From a bacterium (GTDB taxonomy: Bacteria > Actinomycetota > Acidimicrobiia > Spongiisociales > Spongiisociaceae), in NCBI GenBank assembly GCA_026710435.1, contig JAPOQZ010000188.1, forward strand, positions 1 to 64,000: DNA of 64,000 nt. Reading direction: 5' to 3'. The notes under the pieces are model-generated. The model saw nothing but the letters and a program-made list of their open reading frames with translations, was not told the DNA's origin and did not search any database. The position numbers and the translations under genes were made by a program. This document shows, piece by piece, positions 8,864 through 19,108 of this stretch (the first letter of the stretch is position 1; the number at the start of each line of letters is the position of its first letter).

Positions 8864-11716
8864 GTGCCAACCCGTATCCAGGTGACTGCTACCGACGACC
8901 CGAGAGCAGGGCAGATCTTCGACGGCGCCCGCCTGCTGGGCGTCCCGGGTCTGGTCTCCTGCAAGGTCAGCCGGGTCCACTACCTGCACGGTGAACTCTC
9001 CGCTGCCGACATCGACCGGCTGTGCCGTGAACTCCTGGTCGACCCGGTAGTGGACGAGGTGACCGTGGGTTCCCCGTTGCCCACCCCCCACGTGGCGGTG
9101 GAGGTCGCGCTCCGTCCCGGGGTCACCGACACCGAGGCACGCGAGATGGAGCGGTCCGCAGCGGCCCTGGGCCTGCCTCCGGTGCGGGCTTCGACTTCCC
9201 GCCGCTACGAGTTGATCGGCGAACTGGACGACGGCGACATCTCGGCCATAAGCCGGCGGTTACTGGCCAACGAGACGATCGAACTCCACTCGCTCGGCAT
9301 CGTCCGGCCATCTTTCGACGAGGCGACCTCTACGGAGGCCCGTGTCGATACCGTCAAGTTGGCCGGTCTGGCGGACGCCGACCTCGTGCGTCTCAGCCGG
9401 GAACGTATTCTCTCGCTCGACCTCGCCGAGATGCGAACCATCCGTGACCACTTCCGCCGTGAGGGAAGGGATCCAACCGACGCAGAACTCGAGACACTGG
9501 CCCAGACCTGGTCGGAACACTGCATGCACAAGACGTTCCGGGCCAGAGTCCGCTTGGACCACCAGGGAACGGACGGCTCGGTCGCAGTCCGTTACCACGA
9601 GGGCCTGCTGCCCGCACTGAGGACGGTCACCGAGGAGATCGGTCCACCCTGGCTCCGCTCGGCCTTCGACGACAACGCCGGCATCGTGGCCTTCGACGAT
9701 GACTTCGACCTTGCATTCAAGGTCGAGACCCACAACCATCCGTCGGCGCTTGAACCCTTCGGAGGCGCCAACACGGGCATCGGAGGGGTGGTTCGAGACG
9801 TGATGGGAGTGTCGGCCCGTCCCATCGCCTGCACCAACGTCCTGTGTTTCGGCCCACCCGACCTGGACGAACGTCTCCTACCGCGGGGGGTGCTCCATCC
9901 CCGTCGTGTACGTGACGGGGTCGTAGCCGGAATAGGCGACTACGGCAACAAGCTGGGTCTTCCCACCGTCAACGGAGCGGTCCTCTACGACGAGGGGTAC
10001 GTCGCCAACCCGCTCGTCTACTGCGGCGCGCTGGGCCTGCTGCCGGCCGGATCGCATCCCACCGAGCCCCGGTCCGGTGATCGGATAATCGCCATCGGGG
10101 GCCGGACCGGTCGGGACGGCATCCACGGCGCCACCTTCTCATCGGCGGGGATGGACGAGGCGACTGCGGAGCGGGCCGGGACGGCCGTGCAGATCGGCGA
10201 CCCGATCACCCAGAAGGGTTGCATCGAGGTGGTCGAGCAGGCTCGTGACCGGCATCTCTACAACGCCATCACCGACTGCGGGGCGGGGGGGTTCTCGTCG
10301 GCCGTGGGCGAGATGGGTGAGCACCTCGGCGCCGAGGTTGACCTTGCAGGCGTACCATTGAAGTACGAGGGCCTCGAGCCGTGGGAGATCTGGCTCTCCG
10401 AGGCACAGGAACGCATGGTTATGGCGGTGACTCCCGACCGGGTGGGGGCTCTGGCCGACCTGTGCGAGCGTAACGATGTCGAGATGACCGACCTGGGATC
10501 GTTCACCGGAACCGGACGTCTCGTGGTCCGCTACGGTGATGTGCCCGTGGTCGACCTTCCCATGGAGTTCCTCCACGATGGAGTCCCCCGGCGTGAGATG
10601 GTAGGGCGTTGGGCCGACCCGATCCCCGAGCCGGGGGAGGTGCCCGATGCCGACTCGACCCGCCTAGTCCTCGACCTCTTGTCCCATCCGACCGTCGCTT
10701 CGAAGGAGGCCATCGTCCGTACCTACGACCACGAGGTGCGGGGAGGCACCGTGGGCCGGCCGTTCGTGGGCCCCCGGGCCGACGGCCCGGGAGACGGCGC
10801 AGTCCTCAAACCCCTAGGCACGTGGCATCACGACGCGGCCGTGGCCCTCGCGGTCGGGATCAACCCGCGTATCGGCCGTCTCGACCCCTGGTCGATGGCC
10901 CTGCACGCCATCGACGAGGCGGTCCGGAATCTGGTTGCGGTGGGGGCTGATCCGGGCCGGGTGGCCCTGCTCGACAACTTCTGCTGGGGGGATCCGACGA
11001 AACCCGACCGGCTCGGATCGCTGGTCAGGGCGCTGGAGGGATGCGTTGAGGGAGCGCGCCGCTACCGCATGCCGTTCATCTCCGGGAAGGACAGCCTGTT
11101 CAACGAGTACGCGGGAGAAGCAATCCCCGGCACGCTGCTCATCTCGGCGCTCGGGCTGGTACCCGACCTCCACCGGACGGCCACCAGCGCCTTCACGCGG
11201 GCCGGCCACGACCTCTGGCTGGTGGGGGACTCATCGGAGTACCTCGGGGGTTCGCTCGTCGACGCCCTTCTGGGTATCGGCGACACTCGAGTGCCGCCCG
11301 CACCCGACGACCCCCTCCGCCGCTACCTCGCGGTACACCGCCTGATAGCCGACGGCATCGTGACCGCCGCCCACGACGTCAGCGACGGTGGCATCGCGGT
11401 AGCGATCACGGAGATGGCCATCGGAGGAAGGCTCGGGGTCGAGGCAACCGTTCCGGAGTCGGGGCAGAGCACCGTCGCCGCTCTCGCCAATGAGGCACCC
11501 GGCAGGGTGCTACTGGAAGCGCCTCGGGCACGGCGCGACCACATCGCGGGCAGGCTCGGTCCGCTTGGACAACGCATCGGGGCGGTGACCACTGATCCCT
11601 CGATCAAGATCGGGTTCGGCGGGCCGGCCGGACAGCGCCCGCCACGTGGAGAGCCCGTCACGATCGGCCTCGACATGGCTGTCCGGGCCTTCACCCTGCG
11701 GAGAGAAAGGCCTTGA
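8864..11716 (+). CDS. purL: Phosphoribosylformylglycinamidine synthase, PurS-PurL fusion
   Basis: This catalyses the ATP- and glutamine-dependent conversion of FGAR to FGAM in purine synthesis. The protein is about 950 residues, some 200 longer than stand-alone small PurL. The extra N-terminus has two PurS-like units (about residues 1-70 and 77-150; the second has VEVALRPGV and SRRYEL), so a PurS pair appears to be fused to PurL. The PurL part begins near residue 170 and shows LAQTWSEHCMHKTF, VETHNHPSALEPFGG and the C-terminal DVSDGGIAVAITEMA, all AIR-synthase-fold landmarks. GTG 8864 is my best start, chosen because homology to PurS begins directly after it; it has no strong Shine-Dalgarno. 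The glutaminase subunit PurQ follows with overlap. Confidence 0.9.
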   Translation: MPTRIQVTATDDPRAGQIFDGARLLGVPGLVSCKVSRVHYLHGELSAADIDRLCRELLVDPVVDEVTVGSPLPTPHVAVEVALRPGVTDTEAREMERSAAALGLPPVRASTSRRYELIGELDDGDISAISRRLLANETIELHSLGIVRPSFDEATSTEARVDTVKLAGLADADLVRLSRERILSLDLAEMRTIRDHFRREGRDPTDAELETLAQTWSEHCMHKTFRARVRLDHQGTDGSVAVRYHEGLLPALRTVTEEIGPPWLRSAFDDNAGIVAFDDDFDLAFKVETHNHPSALEPFGGANTGIGGVVRDVMGVSARPIACTNVLCFGPPDLDERLLPRGVLHPRRVRDGVVAGIGDYGNKLGLPTVNGAVLYDEGYVANPLVYCGALGLLPAGSHPTEPRSGDRIIAIGGRTGRDGIHGATFSSAGMDEATAERAGTAVQIGDPITQKGCIEVVEQARDRHLYNAITDCGAGGFSSAVGEMGEHLGAEVDLAGVPLKYEGLEPWEIWLSEAQERMVMAVTPDRVGALADLCERNDVEMTDLGSFTGTGRLVVRYGDVPVVDLPMEFLHDGVPRREMVGRWADPIPEPGEVPDADSTRLVLDLLSHPTVASKEAIVRTYDHEVRGGTVGRPFVGPRADGPGDGAVLKPLGTWHHDAAVALAVGINPRIGRLDPWSMALHAIDEAVRNLVAVGADPGRVALLDNFCWGDPTKPDRLGSLVRALEGCVEGARRYRMPFISGKDSLFNEYAGEAIPGTLLISALGLVPDLHRTATSAFTRAGHDLWLVGDSSEYLGGSLVDALLGIGDTRVPPAPDDPLRRYLAVHRLIADGIVTAAHDVSDGGIAVAITEMAIGGRLGVEATVPESGQSTVAALANEAPGRVLLEAPRARRDHIAGRLGPLGQRIGAVTTDPSIKIGFGGPAGQRPPRGEPVTIGLDMAVRAFTLRRERP

Positions 11717-12510
11717 CTCCCCCACCGGTCCTCATCCTCCACGCCCCGGGAACCAACCGGGACACCGAAGCCGCCGTGGCTGTGGAGTTGGCGGGAGGCG
11801 ATCCCCGGATCGTGACGATGCACGAGTTCCGAACAGGAGCAGCGTCGATATCCGACTTCGGCGCCCTGCTGCTTCCGGGCGGGTTCTCCTACGGTGACGC
11901 GCTGGGAGCCGGAGTCCGGCTAGCACTAGAGCTCCGCACCTGGTTGTACGAGGAACTCGCCGAAGCAGTCCGGCTGGGTAAACCGGTTCTGGGCATCTGC
12001 AACGGATTCCAGACCCTCCTCAAAGCCGGCCTGCTTGGAGGATCGGACGGATCGGGAGAGCAACGGCGGGGAACGCTCACCGACAACGCCGGTGGGCGTT
12101 TCGAGTGTCGCTGGGTTACTTTGCGGGTAGAACCGGGGTGCCGGTCCGGCTGGCTGGGTTCGCTGGCCGGTACGAGAATCCGCTGTCCGGTGGCCCATGG
12201 CGAGGGTCGGGTGGCCGTGACCGAGCCCGAGCCCGAAGTCGTCGGGAACCTCCAAGGAACGGGAAGGATCGCCTTCCGCTACATGTCGGGGAACGGCCAC
12301 GGAAGCAGGGACCGGGTGGCGGGCGGCCGCTACCCGGCCAACCCGAACGGCTCGGTTGCTGACATCGCCGGCCTGTGCGACGCCACCGGGGCGGTGGTCG
12401 GGCTCATGCCGCACCCCGAGGACCATGTGGTCGATTGGCAGCGCCCGGGCGGACCGCCCGGGGAGCGGGGGCTCCCACTGTTCGAAGCGTTCGTCGAGGC
12501 CGCCAGATGA
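11713..12510 (+). CDS. purQ: Phosphoribosylformylglycinamidine synthase glutaminase subunit
   Basis: This is a 265-residue class I glutamine amidotransferase that supplies ammonia to PurL. The nucleophile elbow is LGICNGFQTLLKAGLL, and the C-terminal MPHPEDHV supplies the His of the triad. The TTG start at 11713 overlaps the purL stop. The 3' end overlaps purC as ATGA. It acts in the cytoplasm as a complex with the PurSL fusion upstream. Confidence 0.93.
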   Translation: MTPPPVLILHAPGTNRDTEAAVAVELAGGDPRIVTMHEFRTGAASISDFGALLLPGGFSYGDALGAGVRLALELRTWLYEELAEAVRLGKPVLGICNGFQTLLKAGLLGGSDGSGEQRRGTLTDNAGGRFECRWVTLRVEPGCRSGWLGSLAGTRIRCPVAHGEGRVAVTEPEPEVVGNLQGTGRIAFRYMSGNGHGSRDRVAGGRYPANPNGSVADIAGLCDATGAVVGLMPHPEDHVVDWQRPGGPPGERGLPLFEAFVEAAR

Positions 12511-13505
12511 AGCTTGACGAGGGCCGCCCTGTGAGTCCCGATCTGGGGCCGGCTCTGGCTCAACCCTTCACCGGTATCGAGGACGGCGACCTGAGCCGCA
12601 TCGGTCCGGTCGCGCGCGGCAAGGTCCGCGACGTGGTCGATCTGGGCGACCGCCTGGCACTCATCGCCACGGACCGTCTGTCGGCCTTCGACCGGGTGCT
12701 GGGGACCGTTCCCTACCGGGGCCAGATCCTCAACGAGCTGTCGGCCTGGTGGTTCGACCGGATCGCCGACCTGGTTCCCACGCACAAGGTCGACGTGCCG
12801 GATCCCAATGTGACAATTGCCCGCAAATGCCGGCCCCTGCCGGTGGAGGTCGTCGTCCGGAGCCGGCTCACCGGAACGACCGGCACCTCCCTGTGGACCC
12901 TGTACGCAGCCGGCGCCCGCCACGTGTACGGCATCCGGTTCCCGGACGGGATGAAGAAGAATGACCCGCTCCCCGGTCCGATCATCACCCCGACCACGAA
13001 GGGTGCGATGGGCGCCCACGACCGTCCGATAACCGAGCGGGACATCGTGGAGAAGGGCCTGGTCGATGCCCGTTGCTGGGACGAGGTGCGGAGCGCCGCA
13101 CTGGCGGTGTTCGAGCGGGGTAGGCGCACGGCGGCGGACGCCGGGTTGGTGCTGGTGGATACCAAATACGAGTTCGGCCTCGACTCGGAGGGCCGGGTGG
13201 CCATCATCGACGAGGTACATACGCCCGACTCGTCACGCTTCTGGCGGGCGGCGACCGTCGATGAAAGCATCGCCGCAGGAGAGGAGCCCGAGAACCTGGA
13301 CAAGGAACTCGTGCGTCTCTCCTACGCGGCGCGGGGTTTCACCGGCGACGGCGATCCCCCGCCGCTCGCGACCAGCCTGGCTGTTACCACCGCCCGGGCC
13401 TACCTAAAGGTGTTCCAAGCCCTCACGGACAGCCCCCTCGTCCCGGCTGCCTACCCGGCATCCCCACGGGTCATTTCCGCGATCCGCTCGTACCGTGGTT
13501 CATAA
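12507..13505 (+). CDS. purC: Phosphoribosylaminoimidazole-succinocarboxamide synthase
   Basis: SAICAR synthase, 332 residues, joins aspartate to CAIR with ATP. Landmarks are RGKVRDVVDLGDRLALIATD at the N-terminal ATP site, LPVEVVVRSRLTGT, and LVDTKYEFGLD followed by IIDEVHTPDSSRFW. ATG 12507 overlaps the purQ stop. About 200 bases separate it from purE; that gap holds no recognised gene. Confidence 0.94.
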   Translation: MKLDEGRPVSPDLGPALAQPFTGIEDGDLSRIGPVARGKVRDVVDLGDRLALIATDRLSAFDRVLGTVPYRGQILNELSAWWFDRIADLVPTHKVDVPDPNVTIARKCRPLPVEVVVRSRLTGTTGTSLWTLYAAGARHVYGIRFPDGMKKNDPLPGPIITPTTKGAMGAHDRPITERDIVEKGLVDARCWDEVRSAALAVFERGRRTAADAGLVLVDTKYEFGLDSEGRVAIIDEVHTPDSSRFWRAATVDESIAAGEEPENLDKELVRLSYAARGFTGDGDPPPLATSLAVTTARAYLKVFQALTDSPLVPAAYPASPRVISAIRSYRGS

Positions 13506-13713
13506 TGGTGGCCTGAGGTCTATCTGTGAGACGATGTCGTGCTGTGGACCGCAGCGGGCGTTCCTTGCAAGGCCCGCCGACGAAGGCGTACCAGCAGCCG
13601 TACACTGTGGAGGCGGAGTGCAACGAGGGACGTCCATGGCAAGCAGGGCACGCCAAGTTGATTCCTGGACAGACCACTAGGCGCCCGCTCGCGGAGGGCG
13701 GAGGAGAATCAGC

Positions 13714-14205
13714 GTGACCGGGCAACCGCTCGTCGGCGTCATCATGGGTAGTGACTCGGACTGGCCGACGATGCGACGCTCCGCCATGGTGCTCGAAGAC
13801 TTCGGCGTTCCCTACGAGTCCAAGGTCGTGTCAGCGCACCGCACCCCCGACCTGATGGTGGACTACGCGGAGTCGGCTTCCGAGCGGGGCCTCGAGGCGA
13901 TCATCGCCGGGGCCGGTGGCGCCGCCCACCTGCCGGGAATGGTGGCCGGGCACACGATCGTCCCGGTGATCGGCGTGCCGATCAGGAGCCGTGCCCTGCG
14001 AGGCATGGATTCGCTCCTGTCCATAGTGCAGATGCCGGCCGGGGTTCCGGTCGCCACCATGGCGATCGGCGAGGCTGGGGCCACCAACGCCGGCCTGTAC
14101 GCGGTGGCCATGCTGGCCCGCTACGATACGCAACTGGCCGCGCGTCTTACCACGTACCGGGAAAGGCGAGCCGCTGCCGTACGCGATATCGAGTTGGCGC
14201 TGTGA
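13714..14205 (+). CDS. purE: N5-carboxyaminoimidazole ribonucleotide mutase
   Basis: This 163-residue class I PurE converts N5-CAIR to CAIR. The N-terminal [13 protein letters not shown] carries the phosphate- and substrate-binding Ser/Asp, and AHRTPDLM contains the catalytic His. The start is GTG 13714, preceded by GGAGGAGAATCAGC. It opens the second part of the purine run after a gap of about 208 bases (13506-13713), where an internal promoter could sit; I could not identify its boxes. Its stop overlaps purK, so N5-CAIR should pass directly between PurK and PurE. Confidence 0.94.
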   Translation: MTGQPLVGVIMGSDSDWPTMRRSAMVLEDFGVPYESKVVSAHRTPDLMVDYAESASERGLEAIIAGAGGAAHLPGMVAGHTIVPVIGVPIRSRALRGMDSLLSIVQMPAGVPVATMAIGEAGATNAGLYAVAMLARYDTQLAARLTTYRERRAAAVRDIELAL

Positions 14206-15368
14206 CCGACCATCCGATAGCACCCGGAGGCACCATCGGGATCGTCGGTAGTGGACAGCTCGGGAGGATGCTGTCGTTCGAGGCGCACCGCCTGGGGTAC
14301 CGCGTCGCCGTGCTGACCGGAGGGACCAAGGACACACCCGGCGGGCGGGTCGCCGACATCGAGGTGGCGGCGGGGTACGACGACGACCTGGCCGTCCAGC
14401 GCTTCGTCGACACCTGCGACGTCATCACATGGGAGTTCGAGAACGTCGAAGTGGACATGCTGGAGCACCTGGCCTCCCGCTCGGGCGTACCGGTCCGGCC
14501 TGGTAGCTCGATCATCGCGGCTGCCCAGCACCGGGGCCGGGAGCGCCAAGCCCTGATGGCCGCCGGGGTCCCGGTGGCGGCCTTCCGGGAGGTCACCACC
14601 ACCAGGCAACTGGTTCGAGCAGTGACCGACCTCGGTCCACCGGTCATCGCCAAGCGGGTCCGCTTCGGCTACGACGGCCGCGGCCAGGTTCGACTCGCAT
14701 CCGTTGACGAACCCGCAGCGCGCCGGATCGTCGAGAAGATCGGTGACGACGGTTTGATAGTCGAAGAGGTGGTTCCATTCGACGCGGAGGTATCGGTGGT
14801 CGTGGCCCGGGGGATCACCGGCGAGATGACCCATCACGGCGTCATGGAAAACGTTCACGTCAACCGGATCCTCGACACGACGGTCACTCCCCCCCTGTCG
14901 GTATCCCACAGGGTGGCTGCGGCGGCGGTGGACATGGCGACGACGATCGCCGAACACCTGGGGTTGGTCGGCGTTCTGTGCGTGGAGATGTTCGTGACGG
15001 GCGAGGAACTGGTGGTGAACGAGATCGCTCCGCGGCCCCACAACAGCGGTCACTGCACCATCGAAGCGGCCTCGACCAGCCAGTTCGGACAGCAACTTCG
15101 CGCCATATGCGGCCTTCCTCTCGGCGACGGTTCATGCCGTCCTGCAGCCATGGTGCAGCTTCTCGGGGATCTCTGGAATGACCCATCCGGCCACCCGCCC
15201 GGATGGTCGGAAGCGATGGCCGACCCCGGCGTTCATCTCCACCTGTACGGCAAGGAGGAGGTCCGTCCCGGACGCAAGATGGGCCACATGACCTGCATCG
15301 ACGTTTCGCCCGACAAGGCCCTGGAACGGGCTCTGGCGGCACGGCGCAGGCTCTGGAGGCGGCCATGA
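14202..15368 (+). CDS. purK: 5-(carboxyamino)imidazole ribonucleotide synthase
   Basis: PurK is a 388-residue ATP-grasp enzyme that carboxylates AIR with bicarbonate and ATP. It has [12 protein letters not shown] at the N-terminus, [12 protein letters not shown] in the ATP-grasp region, and [16 protein letters not shown] near the active site. GTG 14202 overlaps the purE stop (GTGA), and its own stop overlaps the purF ATG. Length and order are normal. Confidence 0.94.
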   Translation: MTDHPIAPGGTIGIVGSGQLGRMLSFEAHRLGYRVAVLTGGTKDTPGGRVADIEVAAGYDDDLAVQRFVDTCDVITWEFENVEVDMLEHLASRSGVPVRPGSSIIAAAQHRGRERQALMAAGVPVAAFREVTTTRQLVRAVTDLGPPVIAKRVRFGYDGRGQVRLASVDEPAARRIVEKIGDDGLIVEEVVPFDAEVSVVVARGITGEMTHHGVMENVHVNRILDTTVTPPLSVSHRVAAAAVDMATTIAEHLGLVGVLCVEMFVTGEELVVNEIAPRPHNSGHCTIEAASTSQFGQQLRAICGLPLGDGSCRPAAMVQLLGDLWNDPSGHPPGWSEAMADPGVHLHLYGKEEVRPGRKMGHMTCIDVSPDKALERALAARRRLWRRP

Positions 15369-16795
15369 TTCCCGGGTCCGGCCTCGACAGTCCCCGTGAG
15401 CGATGCGGGGTGGTCGGCGTGTATACGTCGGACCGGGAGGCGGCCCGGATCACGTTCTTCGGGCTCTTCGCCCTCCAGCATCGGGGTCAGGAAGCCGCCG
15501 GGATCGTGAGTTACGACGGCCTGTTCGCCCATGTGCACAAAGGAGAAGGGCTGGTTGGGTCGGTCTTCAACGAGGACATCCTCTCGGGCCTGAGAGGCGC
15601 CACCGCCATCGGCCACACCCGCTACAGCACCACCGGCGGTTCAACCCTGCGCAATGCCCAACCGCAGGTGATCGAGACCATCGACGGCCCCTTGGCCGTG
15701 GCCCACAACGGCAACCTGGTGAACGCCCCTCAACTACGACGGCAACTCCTGGAGAGGGGAGTCGGCCTCCAGACGTCCTCCGACACCGAGCTGATGGTGC
15801 ATGTCCTCACCGGCGCGGGAGGTGGCTGGACGGACCGGATCCGGGCCCTCATGGCGCAGGTCGAGGGCGCCTACTCGCTCACGATCCTCACCCGCGAGGC
15901 CGTCTACGGTGTCCGCGACCCGTGGGGCTTCCGTCCCCTGGTGATCGGTGAGATCGACGGCGGCTACGTGCTGGCGTCGGAGACCTGCGCTTTCTCAACC
16001 ACCGGAGCCAAGTTCGTGGGGGAACTCCAGCCGGGCGAGATCGTCCGGATCGACGCTCTCGGGCTACACATCGAGCGGGCCGCGCCACCCCGGGCGAGAG
16101 CCTTCTGCACTTTCGAACACATCTACTTCTCCCGGCCCGACAGCGTCCACGAAGGCAAACTGGTGCACAGCGTCCGCCAGCGCCTCGGTCGGGAGCTGGC
16201 TCGCGAATCTCCGGTCGATGCCGACCTGGTCCTGTCCGTACCCGATTCCGGGACACCTCACGCGGTCGGGTTCGCCCAGGAAGCGGGCCTGCCCTACACC
16301 GAGGGACTGATCAAGAACCGCTACGTGGGACGGACCTTCATCGAGCCGACCCAGGAACTGCGGAACGCCGGCGTGGCGATGAAGTTCAACCCCCTCCGGG
16401 ACAACCTGGCCGGCCGGCGGATCGTCATGGTCGACGACTCGATCGTGAGGGGGACGACCGGCGGGCAGTTGGTGCGGATGCTGCGGGACGCCGGGGCGTC
16501 GGAAGTACACGTGCGGATCGCTTGCCCCGCCATCACCCATCCCTGCTACATGGGGATTGACATGGCCACGCCGGAGGAACTGGTCGCCTCCCGCCTGTCG
16601 GTAGGCGAGATCCGCGAGGAGATCGGCGCCGACTCCCTCGCCTTCCTCTCCCTCGATGGTCTCATGAGGGCGCTCGAGGCCGACGACGGCTATTGCAACG
16701 CCTGCTTCACCGGGGAGTACCCGTTCGAGCCGGAGCGATTCGTCCAGCTGCAACTCGGCCTTAAGGATCGTTTCGCGTCGGTGTGGGGGGAGTGA
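15365..16795 (+). CDS. purF: Amidophosphoribosyltransferase
   Basis: PurF, 476 residues, catalyses the first committed step, PRPP plus glutamine to phosphoribosylamine. The short propeptide ends before Cys14 (ERCGVVGVY), which becomes the N-terminal nucleophile after processing. QHRGQEAAGIV and HNGNLVN belong to the glutaminase domain. VMVDDSIVRGTT is the PRPP loop. Late cysteines (CYMGID and YCNACF) resemble those of the Fe-S form of the enzyme, so an iron-sulfur cluster is likely. ATG 15365 overlaps the purK stop. Confidence 0.94.
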   Translation: MIPGSGLDSPRERCGVVGVYTSDREAARITFFGLFALQHRGQEAAGIVSYDGLFAHVHKGEGLVGSVFNEDILSGLRGATAIGHTRYSTTGGSTLRNAQPQVIETIDGPLAVAHNGNLVNAPQLRRQLLERGVGLQTSSDTELMVHVLTGAGGGWTDRIRALMAQVEGAYSLTILTREAVYGVRDPWGFRPLVIGEIDGGYVLASETCAFSTTGAKFVGELQPGEIVRIDALGLHIERAAPPRARAFCTFEHIYFSRPDSVHEGKLVHSVRQRLGRELARESPVDADLVLSVPDSGTPHAVGFAQEAGLPYTEGLIKNRYVGRTFIEPTQELRNAGVAMKFNPLRDNLAGRRIVMVDDSIVRGTTGGQLVRMLRDAGASEVHVRIACPAITHPCYMGIDMATPEELVASRLSVGEIREEIGADSLAFLSLDGLMRALEADDGYCNACFTGEYPFEPERFVQLQLGLKDRFASVWGE

Positions 16796-16799
16796 ACCC

Positions 16800-18110
16800 G
16801 TGACCACGGTGCTCGTGGTGGGTGGAGGAGGTCGCGAACACGCCCTTTGCTGGTCGCTGGGCAGATCCGCTCGAGTGGACCGGATCATCGCGGCACCCGG
16901 CAACGCCGGCACCGCCCTGGAGCCTCGTTGCGAGAACCTCGCCGTCGGAGCCGGCGATCCGGCAGGGTTGGTGGACGTCGCCCGGCGCGAATCGGTCGAC
17001 CTGGTCGTGGTGGGTCCCGAAGCTCCGCTGGCGGCAGGAGTGGCCGACGCCCTCGAGGCGGCAGGCATCCCGACGTTCGGGCCGACCGCGGCCTGTGCCC
17101 GACTCGAGGCATCGAAAGCGTATTGCAAGACGTTCCTCGAATCCCTATCGATACCGGCCGGCGCGTCGGCCACGTTCCGCGAGCCGGAGCCTGCCCTGGC
17201 GTATCTCGATCAGCTCCCCTCCGTGCCGGTCATCAAGGCCGGCGGCCTGGCAGCCGGGAAGGGAGTGATCGTCGCCGAGACACGCAGGGAGGCGGCGGCG
17301 GCCATCCACGCCATCCTCGTCGACAGGCGGTTCGGCGATGCAGGCAACGAGGTCGTGGTGGAGGAGCGGCTGTGGGGCACCGAGGTGTCGGTTCTCGCCT
17401 TCAGTGACGGGACCGATTTCGTAGTCATGCCGCCGGCCCAGGACCACAAGCGGATCTTCGACGGCGACCGCGGACCGAACACCGGAGGAATGGGCGCCTT
17501 CGTCCCGTCGCCGGTCGCCACCGGGGCGCTCATCGACGAGGTGGGCAACCGCATCATCCGCCCGACCCTCGACGCGCTGGCTGCGGCCGGAACGCCCTAC
17601 CGGGGCGTGATCTACTTCGGGCTGATGCTCACCGACGGCGGTCCGAAGGTACTGGAGATCAACTGCCGCCTAGGCGATCCTGAAACACAGGCGGTCCTGC
17701 CGCTGCTCGAAAGCGATCCTTTCGAGGTAATGCTCGCCTGCGCCACCGGCTCGCTCGGCGAGGTCTCCGTCGAGTGGTCGGACTCGGCATGCACCACCGT
17801 GGTGGTGGCCTCGGCCGGCTACCCGACCGCTTCGGCGCCACCCGGACCGATCACGGGTCTCGACGCGGCGGCGCATGAAGGATGTATCGTGTTTCATGCC
17901 GGAACCGACCTCATCGACGGAGTGACCCATGCCACCGGCGGGAGGGTGCTGGGGGTAACCGCGCTGGGGAACACCCTGGCGGAAGCGACGGACCGTGCCT
18001 ACACCGGGGTCGACACCATCGCCTTCGAAGGTTCGCATCACCGTCGGGACATCGGTCGCCGAGCTCCGGAGCCTTCCCGGCTGCCCCCCTCCCGGGAAGT
18101 CAGCGCATGA
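16800..18110 (+). CDS. purD: Phosphoribosylamine-glycine ligase (GAR synthetase)
   Basis: PurD, 436 residues, is an ATP-grasp ligase joining glycine to phosphoribosylamine. It begins VLVVGGGGREHALCW, has IKAGGLAAGKGV in the ATP-grasp region, PAQDHKRIFDGDRGPNTGGM, and LEINCRLGDPETQ. The start is GTG 16800, four bases past purF. The stop overlaps purM. The C-terminal tail is slightly long but the gene looks intact. Confidence 0.94.
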   Translation: MTTVLVVGGGGREHALCWSLGRSARVDRIIAAPGNAGTALEPRCENLAVGAGDPAGLVDVARRESVDLVVVGPEAPLAAGVADALEAAGIPTFGPTAACARLEASKAYCKTFLESLSIPAGASATFREPEPALAYLDQLPSVPVIKAGGLAAGKGVIVAETRREAAAAIHAILVDRRFGDAGNEVVVEERLWGTEVSVLAFSDGTDFVVMPPAQDHKRIFDGDRGPNTGGMGAFVPSPVATGALIDEVGNRIIRPTLDALAAAGTPYRGVIYFGLMLTDGGPKVLEINCRLGDPETQAVLPLLESDPFEVMLACATGSLGEVSVEWSDSACTTVVVASAGYPTASAPPGPITGLDAAAHEGCIVFHAGTDLIDGVTHATGGRVLGVTALGNTLAEATDRAYTGVDTIAFEGSHHRRDIGRRAPEPSRLPPSREVSA

Positions 18111-19108
18111 TCACCTACCGGGACGCCGGAGTCGACATAGACGCCGGGAACCGGGCCGTGGCACTGCTGGCCTCGTCGGTGGCCTCCACGATCACGGACG
18201 AGGTGGTCATGGGTGGAGGAGGATTCGGTGGTATCTACGCCGCCGACCGTCTCGGGCCGGGGAAGGTCCTGGTGGCGTCCACCGACGGTGTGGGTACGAA
18301 GGCCGAGCTGGCAGGCCGTTACGAACGCTGGCACGGGGTGGGAATGGACCTGGTCAACCATTGCGTCAACGACATCCTGGTGGTCGGTGCCGAACCGTTG
18401 TTCTTCCTCGACTACATCGCCACCTCGCAGCTGATCCCCGAGGTGGTGGCCGAAGTCGTGGGAGGCATCGCAGAAGCCTGCCGGGAAGCAGGCTGTGCCT
18501 TGCTCGGAGGCGAGACGGCGGAGATGCCGGGCGTCTACATGCCCGGCGCGATCGATGTCGCCGGCACCATCGTCGGAATGGCCGACCGTGACAGGCTCTG
18601 GCCCCGCTTGGACGAAGTACGCGAGGGGGATCCGGTAGTCGGCGTGCCGAGCAGCGGGCCGCACACCAACGGGTACTCGCTGATCCGTCGCCTGGTCGAG
18701 AGCCGGGAGCTGTCGCCAGAAGTTCTCGATCGCTTGCTGGCTCCTCACCGCAGCTACCTGCCCTTGGTGCGATCATTACAAGCCGCGGGAGTGGAGCTCA
18801 AGGCCTTGGCGCACATAACAGGTGGTGGGCTGTTCGAGAACCTTCCCCGGGTGTTGCCGACTGCACTTGGGGCCACGGTCGAGCTGGGCTCGTGGAAGGT
18901 ACCGGAGCCCTTCGTCAGCCTCGTGGACTGGAGCGGGATCGACGACGCCGAGGCATTCCGAACATGGAACATGGGAATCGGAATGGCGGTGGTCATCGAT
19001 CGGAGCCACGAGGGGCGAGCCGGGGAACTCGGCTGTCCGCGGATCGGATCCGTAGTGTCCGTCGAGTGCGGCGATGACCGGGTGGTTCTTAGCGGGTCGT
19101 GGCGGTGA
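18107..19108 (+). CDS. purM: Phosphoribosylformylglycinamidine cyclo-ligase
   Basis: AIR synthetase, 333 residues, closes the imidazole ring using ATP. It has YRDAGVDIDAGN at the start, ASTDGVGTKAELA, HCVNDILVVGAEPLFFLDY, GGETAEMPGVY and SSGPHTNGYSL. It shares its fold with PurL, encoded earlier in the run. ATG 18107 overlaps the purD stop as ATGA. Its end overlaps purN by ten bases. Confidence 0.95.
   Translation: MITYRDAGVDIDAGNRAVALLASSVASTITDEVVMGGGGFGGIYAADRLGPGKVLVASTDGVGTKAELAGRYERWHGVGMDLVNHCVNDILVVGAEPLFFLDYIATSQLIPEVVAEVVGGIAEACREAGCALLGGETAEMPGVYMPGAIDVAGTIVGMADRDRLWPRLDEVREGDPVVGVPSSGPHTNGYSLIRRLVESRELSPEVLDRLLAPHRSYLPLVRSLQAAGVELKALAHITGGGLFENLPRVLPTALGATVELGSWKVPEPFVSLVDWSGIDDAEAFRTWNMGIGMAVVIDRSHEGRAGELGCPRIGSVVSVECGDDRVVLSGSWR

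Noticed and set aside
13506-13713. Possible purine riboswitch or promoter before purE
   Set aside because: No purine aptamer core or convincing -35/-10 pair could be assembled from the sequence.
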